39,293 nucleotides of DNA from Burkholderiales bacterium (GCA_003963005.1 RXJW01000161.1:1-39293), one strand, 5' to 3'. Shown: positions 1-7,695, numbered from the stretch's first letter. Program-made: numbers and translations. The notes: generated by a model not told the origin, from the sequence alone.

Positions 1-22
1 GAGCGCGAAGGGTGCACCAGTG
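1..22 (+). repeat. 3' end of a 77-bp coding repeat unit, cut by the window edge
   Basis: The first 19 bases match the last part of the complete unit that follows (GAGCGCGAAGGGTGCACC), and TGA at 21-23 occupies the same place as the stop of the other units. This is therefore the tail of a further unit joined head-to-tail to the one starting at 20. The tandem run may extend further left, which cannot be seen here. Confidence 0.75.
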
Positions 23-96
23 AGCGCAGCGCCGGGCCGTCCCAAGCAAGCTCGCTCCCGCCTGGCGGGACAGCGCGGAGCGCGAAGGGTGCACCC
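20..96 (+). repeat. 77-bp coding repeat, complete unit (left copy)
   Basis: This unit is about 88% identical, without gaps, to 38145-38221. It contains a perfect palindrome at 56-70 (TCCCGCC-T-GGCGGGA) and a second at 87-96 (GGGTGCACCC) directly against the start codon of the next gene. The unit begins at a GTGAGCGC start and ends immediately before the next GTGAGCG, so it carries its own stop-start junction. It resembles REP-type elements in size and dyads, but differs in being an open frame fitted to gene junctions. Confidence 0.8.
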
Positions 97-100
97 GTGA
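20..100 (+). CDS. 26-residue mini-ORF encoded by the 77-bp repeat
   Basis: GTG at 20 opens a 26-codon frame ending in TGA at 98-100. Its GTG overlaps the TGA of the preceding unit (20-23), and its TGA overlaps the GTG of the transporter gene (97-100). The peptide is basic (Arg/Lys-rich) with core GRPKQARSRLAG, and the same core is encoded at 38145-38225. Four of the eight changed codons between the two copies (excluding the start codon) are synonymous, too few to prove selection on the peptide. It may be a real small protein, or only a translated linker that keeps ribosomes moving into the next gene. No function is known to me. Confidence 0.45.
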   Translation: MSAAPGRPKQARSRLAGQRGARRVHP

Positions 101-1377
101 GCGGGCAGCGCTCGCCGTGGGCGTGGATCCCGACGCTCTACTTCGCCCAGGGCATCCCCTACGTCGTCGTCATGACGCTGTCGGTGGTGCTCTACAAGAA
201 CCTGGGCATCTCCAACACCGACATCGCCCTCTACACGAGCTGGCTCTACCTGCCCTGGGTCATCAAGCCGTTGTGGTCGCCGCTGGCTGAGCTCTTCGGC
301 ACGAAGCGGCAGTGGGTGACGGTGCTGCAGTTCTTCGTGGGCGCGGCGCTCGCCGGCGTGGCGCTGACGATTCCCACCGACCACGTCTTCCAGATGTCGC
401 TCGCCGTGTTCTGGCTGATGGCCTTCGCCTCGGCCTCGCACGACATCGCCGCCGACGGCTACTACATGCTCGCGCTGCCCAAGCACCAGCAGGCCGCCTT
501 CGTGGGCGTGCGCTCGACCTTCTACCGTCTGGCCAACATCGGCGGCCAGGGCGGGCTTGTCTACCTGGCCGGCGAACTGACCGAACGAACGGGCAGTGCC
601 ACGCACGCCTGGAGCCTCGTGTTCTGGCTGCTCGGCGCGCTGTTCGTCGCGCTGGCGCTGTGGCATCTCGCCGTGCTGCCCCGCCCGGCCGCCGACGTGC
701 AAGGCCCCGGTCACCGTGCGGCGCAGGGGCTGGCGCGCGAGTTCTTCGTCGTGTTCATCAGCTTCTTCCGCAAGCCCGGCATCGCCGTCATCCTCGGCTT
801 CCTGCTGCTGTACCGCTTCCCGGAGGCGCAGCTCCTCAAGCTCGCGAGCCCCTTCCTGCTGGACCCGGTCGAGCAGGGCGGCCTGGGACTGTCGACCAAG
901 GCGGTGGGCATCGCCTACGGCACCGTCGGCCTCACGGCGCTGACGCTCGGCGGACTGGCCGGCGGCTGGGTCATTTCCCGCGTGGGCCTGAAGCGCGCGC
1001 TGTGGCCGCTGGTGCTCGCCATGCACGTGCCCAACGTCGCCTTCCTGGCGCTGGCGCTCACGCACCCGACGAGCCTGGCTGTCATCAGTGCGGCGCTCGC
1101 CGTCGAGCAGTTCGGTTATGGCCTCGGATTCACGGCCTACCTGATGTACATGATCCACGTCGCCGAGGGCGAGAAGAAGACCGCCCACTACGCCATCTGC
1201 ACCGGCTTCATGGCCCTGGGCATGATGATCCCCGGCATGTGGAGCGGCTGGCTGCAGGACCACATCGGCTACGTGCCCTTCTTCATCTGGGTGCTGGTCG
1301 CCACGGTGCCGAGCTTCGTCATGGCCGCACTCATCCGCGTGCCGGAGAACTTCGGTCGCAAGGAGAACGACGCGTGA
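97..1377 (+). CDS. AmpG-like MFS transporter
   Basis: This is a 426-residue polytopic inner-membrane protein with about 12 hydrophobic segments and no cleavable signal. The opening (WIPTLYFAQGIPYVVV) and the loop after the second helix (PLWSPLAELFGTKRQW) are typical of the AmpG/acetyl-CoA-transporter branch of the major facilitator superfamily. AmpG imports GlcNAc-anhydroMurNAc muropeptides by proton symport. The GTG start at 97 overlaps the stop of the preceding repeat ORF, and the palindrome GGGTGCACCC fills the Shine-Dalgarno position, so translation probably depends on coupling. The stop overlaps the next gene by 4 bp. Its neighbours (NagX-like acyltransferase, GHL10 glycosidase-like lipoprotein) support a role in amino-sugar or cell-wall fragment uptake. 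The exact substrate is inferred. Confidence 0.85.
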   Translation: MSGQRSPWAWIPTLYFAQGIPYVVVMTLSVVLYKNLGISNTDIALYTSWLYLPWVIKPLWSPLAELFGTKRQWVTVLQFFVGAALAGVALTIPTDHVFQMSLAVFWLMAFASASHDIAADGYYMLALPKHQQAAFVGVRSTFYRLANIGGQGGLVYLAGELTERTGSATHAWSLVFWLLGALFVALALWHLAVLPRPAADVQGPGHRAAQGLAREFFVVFISFFRKPGIAVILGFLLLYRFPEAQLLKLASPFLLDPVEQGGLGLSTKAVGIAYGTVGLTALTLGGLAGGWVISRVGLKRALWPLVLAMHVPNVAFLALALTHPTSLAVISAALAVEQFGYGLGFTAYLMYMIHVAEGEKKTAHYAICTGFMALGMMIPGMWSGWLQDHIGYVPFFIWVLVATVPSFVMAALIRVPENFGRKENDA

Positions 1378-2507
1378 ACACCCGCCTGCTGAGCCTGGAC
1401 GCCTTCCGGGGTTTCGCCATCGCCTCGATGCTGCTGGTCAACAACCCCGGCGACTGGGGCCACGTCTACGCGCCGCTGCTGCACGCCAAGTGGCACGGCT
1501 GGACCTTCACCGACTGGGTGTTCCCGTTCTTCGTGTTCATCAGCGGCTTCGCGATGACGATCAGCCTCGCGCGGCGCGCGCAGGCCGGAGCCGACAAGGC
1601 CGCGCTGCTGCTCGCCACCGCACGCCGGGCGGCCGTCATCGTCGGCATCGGCTTGCTGCTCAACTTGATCCCAAGCTTCGACTTCAGCACGGTGCGCCTG
1701 CCGGGCGTGCTGCAGCGCCTGGGCCTGTGCACGCTGTTGGCAGCGCCCATCGTGATCTGGTGCCGGCCGCGCGGCGTGGCGTTCTGGGCGCTGGCGCTGA
1801 TGGGGTCCTATGCCGCGGTGCAGTTGCTCGTGCCCGTGCCTGACGCCGACGGCGTCGTGCACACCGGCCTGCTGGAGCCGGGCAAGGATGTCGGCGCCTG
1901 GCTGGACCGGCAGCTGATGGACGGCCACCTCTGGCGAGCCGCGAAGACCTGGGACCCGGAGGGCCTGCTGTCCACGCTGCCGGCCGTGGCCTCGCAACTG
2001 CTCGGCGTGCTGGCCGGATACGTGCTCGCCAGCACCCGCCAGCCGGCCGAGAAGGCGATGACCTGGATGCTCGCCGGCCTGGCGGCGCTGTGGGTCGGCC
2101 AGGTGCTGGACGCGTGGCTGATGCCGATCAACAAGTCGCTCTGGACGCCATCCTTCGTGCTGCTGATGGCCGGCTGGGCCAGCATCGTCTTTGCCGTCTT
2201 CTACTGGCTGCTGGATGCCCAGCCGCAGCCGCTGTCCCGGGCCCGGTGGGCGCGCTGGCTGCATCCGCTCGTGGTGTTCGGCATGAACGCGCTCTTCCTG
2301 TTCGCGCTGTCGGGCCTGGTGGCCAAGATGCTCTACACCGTCAAGCTGGCGGACGGCCGCTCGCTCGGCGCCACGCTCTACGCGCCGCTGCGCGACGCGG
2401 GCCTGGCGCCGGTCAATGCCTCGCTGCTGCATGCACTGGCCTTCGTGGCGGTCATGTACGCCGTGGCCTGGGTGATGTACCGCAAGCAGTGGTTCGTGAA
2501 AGTCTGA
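1374..2507 (+). CDS. NagX/HGSNAT-like membrane acyltransferase (DUF5009 type)
   Basis: A 377-residue multi-spanning membrane protein. The N-terminus has the family signature RLLSLDAFRGFAIASMLLVN, followed by the loop WHGWTFTDWVFPFFVFISG with the conserved Trp/His/Asp residues found in heparan-alpha-glucosaminide N-acetyltransferase relatives and bacterial NagX. These proteins move acetyl groups across a membrane to amino sugars, or are assumed to. GTG at 1374 overlaps the transporter stop (GTGA), and the lipoprotein gene starts 4 bp after its stop, so the three genes form one operon. In other bacteria NagX-like genes sit in GlcNAc-utilisation loci, which fits the context. The reaction itself is inferred. 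Confidence 0.85.
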   Translation: MNTRLLSLDAFRGFAIASMLLVNNPGDWGHVYAPLLHAKWHGWTFTDWVFPFFVFISGFAMTISLARRAQAGADKAALLLATARRAAVIVGIGLLLNLIPSFDFSTVRLPGVLQRLGLCTLLAAPIVIWCRPRGVAFWALALMGSYAAVQLLVPVPDADGVVHTGLLEPGKDVGAWLDRQLMDGHLWRAAKTWDPEGLLSTLPAVASQLLGVLAGYVLASTRQPAEKAMTWMLAGLAALWVGQVLDAWLMPINKSLWTPSFVLLMAGWASIVFAVFYWLLDAQPQPLSRARWARWLHPLVVFGMNALFLFALSGLVAKMLYTVKLADGRSLGATLYAPLRDAGLAPVNASLLHALAFVAVMYAVAWVMYRKQWFVKV

Positions 2508-2511
2508 TCCC

Positions 2512-3798
2512 GTGAAACGCCGCCATCTCCTGAGCCTGGCCTCCGCGCCGCTGCTGACCGCCTGCGCGACGCCCCCGGCGCCGCCGGCGCCTTCGCCCAC
2601 CGAAGCAGCCCTCGGCCCCGCCGCCCCAGCGCCCGAAGCGCCCGCAGCGTCCGCCCCGGTGGCGTCCGTGACGGCAGCACCACCGCGCGAATGGCGCGCC
2701 GCCTGGGTGGCCACGGTCGCCAACATCGACTGGCCGAGCAAGCCCGGCCTCAGCGCCGCGGCCCAGCAGGCCGAGATCCGCACGCTGTGCGACACCGCCG
2801 CAGGCATCGGCCTGAATGCGCTGATCCTGCAGGTGCGCACGGCGGCCGACGCCCTGTACGAATCGCGCCTGGAACCCTGGAGCGACGTGCTGACCGGCGC
2901 GCAGGGCCAGCACCCGGGCTACGACCCGCTGGGCGTCTGGATCACCGAAGCCCATGCCCGCGGGCTGGAGCTGCATGCCTGGTTCAACCCCTACCGTGCG
3001 CAGCACAGCACGGCCAGGTCCGCCGCCGCGGACCAGCATGTCAGCCGCGCCCACCCCGCGTGGGTCAAGCGTTATGGCGACCAGCTCTGGATGGACCCCG
3101 GCGAGCCCGCCGCCGCCGAGCACACGCTGGCCGTTGTGCGCGACTGCCTGAGCCGCTACGCGGTGGACGGCATCCACATCGACGACTACTTCTACCCCTA
3201 CCCCGTGCAGGATCCGACGACCAAGCAGGAGGTCGACTTCCCCGACGAGCCGAGCTGGCAGCGCTACCTGAGCGGCGGCGGCAGCTTGGCCCGCGCCGAC
3301 TGGCGCCGCTACAACGTCAACCGCCTGGTGCAGCGCCTGTACGCCCTCGCCCACGAAGTGAGGCCGGGCACGCGTGTCGGCGTCAGCCCCTTCGGCCTGC
3401 CCAAGCCCGGTGCCCGGCCGGCCGGCATCAGCGGCTTCAGCCAGTACGACAAGCTCTATGCCGACGTCGAGCTCTGGCTGCGCGAGGGCTGGCTGGACTA
3501 CCTCGCGCCGCAGCTCTACTGGCCGCGCGCCCAGACGGCACAGGCCTTCGAGCCGCTGCTGCAGGCCTGGCGCACGCTCAACCCGCTGGGCCGGCCCATC
3601 CACCCGGGTCTGTTCACGAGCCGCATCAACGACACGCCGCAGAGCTGGCAGCCCGACGAGATCCTCGGGCAGATCGACAGCATCCGGCGCCTGTCGCCCG
3701 GCAGCGGGCACATCCACTTCAGCCTCGTGGCGCTGGCGCAGAACCGCAAGGGCGTGGCGGATGCGCTGCGGCTGAAGGCCTACGCCCCGGCCGGCTGA
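2512..3798 (+). CDS. GHL10-family (DUF187) glycoside-hydrolase-like lipoprotein, DigH/YddW-related
   Basis: A 428-residue protein with a lipoprotein signal: hydrophobic stretch, then lipobox LTAC with Cys at about residue 18, then a Pro/Ala-rich linker to about residue 60. The rest is a GHL10 (DUF187) TIM-barrel domain, with landmarks EWRAAWVATVANIDWPS near its start, the DGIHIDDYFYPYP segment with acidic residues of the likely active site, and LDYLAPQLYWP near the end. E. coli DigH (YddW) of this family cleaves denuded peptidoglycan glycan strands left after amidases remove stem peptides. Here it would act in the periplasm, anchored to the outer membrane, and feed fragments to the transporter encoded upstream. 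GTG is the start; a nearby alternative is not obvious. Confidence 0.85.
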   Translation: MKRRHLLSLASAPLLTACATPPAPPAPSPTEAALGPAAPAPEAPAASAPVASVTAAPPREWRAAWVATVANIDWPSKPGLSAAAQQAEIRTLCDTAAGIGLNALILQVRTAADALYESRLEPWSDVLTGAQGQHPGYDPLGVWITEAHARGLELHAWFNPYRAQHSTARSAAADQHVSRAHPAWVKRYGDQLWMDPGEPAAAEHTLAVVRDCLSRYAVDGIHIDDYFYPYPVQDPTTKQEVDFPDEPSWQRYLSGGGSLARADWRRYNVNRLVQRLYALAHEVRPGTRVGVSPFGLPKPGARPAGISGFSQYDKLYADVELWLREGWLDYLAPQLYWPRAQTAQAFEPLLQAWRTLNPLGRPIHPGLFTSRINDTPQSWQPDEILGQIDSIRRLSPGSGHIHFSLVALAQNRKGVADALRLKAYAPAG

Positions 3799-3893
3799 AG
3801 CCCACCCCTCACTCGACGACATCTGGACTGGGGCGCGCATGAACCCGCCTTCGGCCGCCCCGCGGTCTTCCGGGACATTGCCAGCGCTGCGGC

Positions 3894-4070
3894 GTGCCGG
3901 CGGACGGCAACAACGGCCTGTGCGATCCGACCTTCGACGCGGCCATCAGCCGCGAGGGCGACATGCTGCGCATGCTGGACGTGCTGACGCAGGACATCGG
4001 CGTGATCGCCGTGTTCGCCGACGGGCCGGCCACGGTCCACTTCCACGCGAACTGGGCCGGGCTGCGCTGA
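3894..4070 (+). pseudogene. 58-codon gene remnant, origin uncertain
   Basis: From GTG at 3894 to TGA at 4068-4070 one frame has protein-like composition (GLCDPTFDAAISREG, then MLDVLTQDIGVIAVF), while the other frames of this stretch look random. Upstream in the same frame there is a stop at about 3842 and no good start or ribosome site. The pattern 'NPxFDAxI...QDIGVIxVF' weakly recalls the C-terminus of family-5 peptide-binding proteins, such as the one encoded at 33591-35168. My best reading is the 3' fragment of a decayed gene. A very short genuine gene is possible. Confidence 0.35.
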
Positions 4071-4095
4071 GCCCTCCGGTGCGCCTGGCGCCCCG

Positions 4096-4127
4096 CCACC
4101 CGGGCCGGCCGGGGCCGGACCGGGTGG
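4096..4127 (+). terminator. Strong GC hairpin, possible terminator
   Basis: The arms 4096-4110 and 4113-4127 (CCACCCGGGCCGGCC / GGCCGGACCGGGTGG) pair at 14 of 15 positions around a 2-base loop, followed by a G run and no T tract. It closes off the stretch after the lipoprotein gene and the remnant. The missing T tract makes it an imperfect intrinsic terminator. Confidence 0.4.
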
Positions 4128-4355
4128 GGGGGCTGTCAGCTCGATCATCTGGTCAGTTGAAACCTGCAGGGCGGCCTGCGACAGGCACGTGCGGCGCCCC
4201 GCTGCCCCAGAAACATCAGCGCCTGCATTGATCTGGATCACGATTCCCCACGGCACCGTGGCCTGCTGACCCTTGACGGCCACCGCCCCCTGAGCAACGA
4301 TCTCGGCCCACACCGTCCAGCACAACTCGTACCGACGCAGATCAGGGGGGGGACC
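4128..4355 (+). other. Non-coding leader region before the RsbQ-type gene
   Basis: No convincing reading frame is visible on either strand here. Composition is slightly less GC-rich than the flanks. The only recognisable signal is the FNR-like box at 4228-4241. The last bases before ATG 4356 (CAGGGGGGGACC) can serve as a ribosome site. Confidence 0.5.
4228..4241 (+). promoter_or_regulatory. FNR/CRP-family box (anaerobox)
   Basis: The sequence TTGATCTGGATCAC matches the FNR/ANR consensus TTGAT-N4-ATCAA at 9 of 10 defined positions. Its centre (4234.5) would put a class II start site near 4276, about 80 bases before the hydrolase gene. No clear -10 element is seen. If real, it would link the RsbQ-kinase pair to oxygen or nitric-oxide status. 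Confidence 0.45.
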
Positions 4356-5171
4356 ATGGACTCAGGGCACGCGCTTCAGCGCCATCACGCGGCGCTGCGG
4401 GGGGAAGGCAGCACAGCGCTGGTGTTCGTTCACGGCTTCGGTTGCGATCGCGACATCTGGCGATTCGTGGCGCCGGCTTTCGAGCCCGGCCATCGCACCC
4501 TCGTGTACGACCACGCCGGCTGCGGCCGGGCCGTGGCTGCCTGGGATGTCCAGCGTCATGCCAGCCTGAGCGGCTACGCGGCCGACCTGCTGGACGTGCT
4601 GGACGATGCCCGCCTCGGCCGGGTCGTGTGCGTGGCCCATTCCATCGGGGGCGTGATCGCTCTGCTGGCTGCCGAAGAGCGGCCCGAACTGTTCGAGCAC
4701 GTGCTGATGCTCGCGCCCTCACCCCGATTCATCAACGATCCACCTGACTACGTTGGTGGCTTCGAGCGTGCTGACTTGGACGAGATGTTCCACCTGATGG
4801 AATCCAACCAGTTCGGCTGGGCGCAGTTCCTTGCCCCGATGGCCATCGGTGAAGCCAACCCGGCGCACCTCGTGCAGCAGTTCCAGGCCGCGCTGTGCGC
4901 GCTGGAGCCGCGCATCGCCCGGCACTTCGCGCGCTTGGCCTTCCTCGTGGATGAGCGGGCGCTGTTCAGCCGCGTCCGCGTGCCGACGACGATTGTCCAG
5001 TCCCTGCAGGACAGCATCGCCCCGCGGGACGTCGGGCAATGGATGCACCGCCACATGGCCGGCAGCCGGCTGCGCGAGATCGATATCTCCGGCCATTGCC
5101 CCCACGTCAGCCATCCGGACCTGACCATCGACCTCATCCGGGAGGTGCTCGATGGCCGGACTCTCGGCTGA
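4356..5171 (+). CDS. rsbQ: RsbQ-type alpha/beta hydrolase
   Basis: A 271-residue soluble alpha/beta hydrolase. The nucleophile is Ser96 (AHSIGG), the acid Asp219 (QDSIAP) and the base His247 (SGHCPH), the same positions as the triad of Bacillus RsbQ (Ser96/Asp219/His247). The oxyanion-side motif VFVHGFGCDRDIW and the length also fit. RsbQ works with a PAS-domain partner and is thought to supply or sense a small hydrophobic molecule; the plant KAI2/D14 receptors belong to the same family. The gene overlaps the downstream PAS histidine kinase by 20 bp, and the first PAS of that kinase is of the kind found in RsbP-like partners. I therefore read the pair as a ligand-sensing module rather than a metabolic esterase. 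The ligand is unknown. Confidence 0.85.
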   Translation: MDSGHALQRHHAALRGEGSTALVFVHGFGCDRDIWRFVAPAFEPGHRTLVYDHAGCGRAVAAWDVQRHASLSGYAADLLDVLDDARLGRVVCVAHSIGGVIALLAAEERPELFEHVLMLAPSPRFINDPPDYVGGFERADLDEMFHLMESNQFGWAQFLAPMAIGEANPAHLVQQFQAALCALEPRIARHFARLAFLVDERALFSRVRVPTTIVQSLQDSIAPRDVGQWMHRHMAGSRLREIDISGHCPHVSHPDLTIDLIREVLDGRTLG

Positions 5172-7056
5172 ACTCGAGCGCCTGCCCGTCGGTGTGCTGC
5201 AGGTGCGCCTGGACGGGCGCATCCACGCCATCAACGGCTGCCTGGGCGGCTGGCTGGGCAGCGCCCCGTCGGCACTGCTCGGGCAGCCCGTCGACCAGAT
5301 CCTCAGCCGGCCTGGGCGGGTGCTGTATCACACGCACCTCGTGCCCACCTTGCGGCTGCACGGCCAGGTGCAGGAACTGAGCCTGTCGCTGCAGTCCACG
5401 TCGGGCCGTGTGCAGGTGCTGTGTTCGGCCAGCCTGCTGGGGCAGCCCGGCCAACCCGACAGCCTGCTGGCCGAACTGGTGATGTCGCCGATGCGCGAAC
5501 GCCTGCGCATCGAGGCCGAGCTGGCCCGCGTGCAGCGCTCGGCGGATGCAGCGCCGGTCGTGCTGTTCGAATGCGTGCGCGAGGTCGACGGCCGCAGCTG
5601 GCTCAACTACGCCAGTGCCGGCCTCGTGTCGCTCTACGGGCTGACGGCAGAGTCGGTCAGCTTCACCGATGCGCCGTGGCTGGCCTGTGTGCAGGAGGAC
5701 GACCGTGCCGAGCTGCTGGCACGCCGCGACGCCTCGGCCGAGTCACGCACGATGTGGACGGCGCAGTTCCGCGCCCGGGCGGGCAGCGGGCCCTGGCGCC
5801 AGCACCGCCTGCGGGCCCAGCCCTACGCCGAGCCCGACGGCCGCATGGTCTGGTACGGCACGATCGTCGATGCCACCGAACAAGTGGCGGTGGAAGACGC
5901 CGAGCGCGAGCGCGACGCGGCGGAACGCGCCAACCGGTCCAAGAGCGAGTTCCTGGCGCGCATGAGCCATGAGCTGCGCACGCCGTTGAACGCAATCATC
6001 GGCTTCTCCCACCTGCTGGATGCCGACCCGGCCCTGGCGGACAGCCAGGCCCACCAGCGCCTGGGCATCATCCACACCGCCGGCCAGCAGTTGCTGACGC
6101 TGATCGACGAGGTGCTGGACATCTCGCGCATCGAGTCCGGCCGCCTGCAACTCGACCTTGCACCGGTTGCCCTGGGCGGGCTGGTGGAGCAGGTTTGCCA
6201 GTCGCTCGAACCGGCCCGGCTGGCCCGCGGCCTGACCCTGACGCTGCCGGCCGCCCCGTCACCCGCGGTGCAGGCCGATGAAGCGCGGCTGCGCCAGGTC
6301 CTGAACAACCTCGTTTCCAACGCCATCAAGTACACGCGCGAAGCCGGCTGGGTGGCGGTCGACGTGACGGCCAGCGCCACGCACGCCCAGGTGCGGGTGC
6401 GCGACAACGGCCCGGGCCTCAGCCCGACGCAGCAGCAGCAGCTCTTCCAGCCCTTCAACCGGCTGGGCGCCGAGCGCAGCCGGGTGCAGGGCACGGGCCT
6501 GGGGCTGGTCATCACGCGGCATCTGGTGGAGTCGATGGGCGGCACGCTGAGTGTCGAGAGCGCACCCGGCGAGGGCTGCTGCTTCAGTGTCGAGCTGCCA
6601 CTCGCCAGCACACCGCCCGACACGGCCCAGGACTTCCTGGCGCCGGTGGCCCCGACGCCGCCTGCGGGCCGCAGCTGGCAGGTGCTGTACACCGAGGACG
6701 ACCCCGTCAACGCCCTGCTGATGCAAGCCGTGCTGGAACGCATCCCGGGGGTCACGCTGCACGTCGCCGGCAGTGGTGCCGAGGCCTGCCGCCTGGCTGA
6801 GAGCCAGGTGCCCGACCTGCTGATGCTGGACATGACCCTGCCCGACATGGACGGGCGTGAGCTGCTGCAGCGGCTGCGCGCCGACCCACGCCTGGCCAGC
6901 GTGCCGGCCGTGGCGGTATCGGCCGATGCCATGCCCGATGAAATCCGGCGCACGCTGGCCAGCGGCTTCGACGCCTACTGGACCAAGCCGCTGGACATCG
7001 AGCACCTGCCCGCTGCCTTGCATGCGCTGTTGTCGCGGGCGAGCCCGATGGCCTGA
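5152..7056 (+). CDS. PAS-PAS hybrid histidine kinase with C-terminal receiver, RsbQ partner
   Basis: 634 residues, no membrane segment. The first PAS (about 7-98) has the signature RPGRVLYHTHLVPTLRLHG, resembling PAS domains of RsbP-like RsbQ partners. A second PAS spans about 125-245, then a short coiled coil. HisKA carries the phospho-acceptor His273 (MSHELRTPLN). The ATPase has N box NNLVSNAIKYT, G1 DNGPG (about 418-422) and G2 GTGLGLVI. The receiver (about 508-630) has acidic residues 515-517, phospho-acceptor Asp560 (MLDMTLPDMDG) and Lys612. There is no output domain after the receiver, and no response regulator or phosphotransferase gene is adjacent, so the target lies elsewhere. The start at 5152 lies inside the hydrolase gene, implying coupled translation and probably a physical complex. 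Confidence 0.9.
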   Translation: MAGLSAELERLPVGVLQVRLDGRIHAINGCLGGWLGSAPSALLGQPVDQILSRPGRVLYHTHLVPTLRLHGQVQELSLSLQSTSGRVQVLCSASLLGQPGQPDSLLAELVMSPMRERLRIEAELARVQRSADAAPVVLFECVREVDGRSWLNYASAGLVSLYGLTAESVSFTDAPWLACVQEDDRAELLARRDASAESRTMWTAQFRARAGSGPWRQHRLRAQPYAEPDGRMVWYGTIVDATEQVAVEDAERERDAAERANRSKSEFLARMSHELRTPLNAIIGFSHLLDADPALADSQAHQRLGIIHTAGQQLLTLIDEVLDISRIESGRLQLDLAPVALGGLVEQVCQSLEPARLARGLTLTLPAAPSPAVQADEARLRQVLNNLVSNAIKYTREAGWVAVDVTASATHAQVRVRDNGPGLSPTQQQQLFQPFNRLGAERSRVQGTGLGLVITRHLVESMGGTLSVESAPGEGCCFSVELPLASTPPDTAQDFLAPVAPTPPAGRSWQVLYTEDDPVNALLMQAVLERIPGVTLHVAGSGAEACRLAESQVPDLLMLDMTLPDMDGRELLQRLRADPRLASVPAVAVSADAMPDEIRRTLASGFDAYWTKPLDIEHLPAALHALLSRASPMA

Positions 7057-7082
7057 TGCAGCGCCCGCCGCGGTGCTGAGCC

Positions 7083-7655
7083 TCAACCCGCCAGCAGCCG
7101 CCTGGCCGCCTGTATCGCGGCTGCGTCCTTCAGCACGTCGCCGGGCCGGCTGCCGTCGCCGAGCACGTGGCCGCCCCAGCGCAGGTGCAGGAAGTCGGCG
7201 CTGTAGCGCAGGCTGTCCACGAGCGGCTGGGCGAGATGGGGCTCGTCGCCGCTGCTAGTGGCGCACAGCACAAAGATCGACTTGCCGGCCATGCGGGCCT
7301 TGAAGTCCAGCCCCGGCACGCGCAGGAAGCCGCTCCAGTGGTCCAGGTAGAGCTTCAGCGGCGTGGGCAGGCTATACCAGTAGAGCGGCGTGGCGACCAG
7401 CAGATCGGTCGCCCACAAGGTGTCGTCGAGCAGCTGCGCGAGATCGCCGGCCGGCGGCGGGTAGTGCCCGCTGCCGCTGTGGCGGATGTCCTCGAAGGGC
7501 GGCAGGCTGAGCGCGGCGAGCCGCTGCCAGCGCACCTCGACACCCGCCGGCAGCCCGGCCACGGCGGCATGCGCCAGAGCCTCGGCATTGCCCCCGGTGC
7601 GGGTGCTGGCGAGCAGGACGAGGAGACGGCGCGTGGGGGTGTCGGACATGGTCAT
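7083..7655 (-). CDS. NAD(P)H-dependent oxidoreductase, flavodoxin-like fold
   Basis: About 190 residues with a flavodoxin-like fold typical of NADPH-dependent FMN reductases and quinone reductases. It has beta-strand 1 then a phosphate-binding loop (LLVLLASTRTGGNAEALAHA), the middle motif LLVATPLYWYSLPTPLKLYLDHW that lines the flavin, and the later strand SIFVLCATSS. It is cytoplasmic, with no signal. ATG at 7655 and ATG at 7649 are equally possible; neither has a clear ribosome site. The gene lies downstream of and co-oriented with the aldehyde dehydrogenase, but a large hairpin sits between them, so co-transcription is uncertain. It is convergent with the kinase gene. Confidence 0.85.
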   Translation of the reverse strand: MTMSDTPTRRLLVLLASTRTGGNAEALAHAAVAGLPAGVEVRWQRLAALSLPPFEDIRHSGSGHYPPPAGDLAQLLDDTLWATDLLVATPLYWYSLPTPLKLYLDHWSGFLRVPGLDFKARMAGKSIFVLCATSSGDEPHLAQPLVDSLRYSADFLHLRWGGHVLGDGSRPGDVLKDAAAIQAARRLLAG

Positions 7656-7695
7656 GGCGGCGTGCAACGGTGGGCCATGATCGCGCATCGGCGGC

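Noticed and set aside
3839..4231. 130-codon plus-strand frame after the GHL10 gene
   Set aside because: Arg/Pro/Ala-rich composition typical of a wrong frame; the protein-like signal is in a different frame at 3894-4070.
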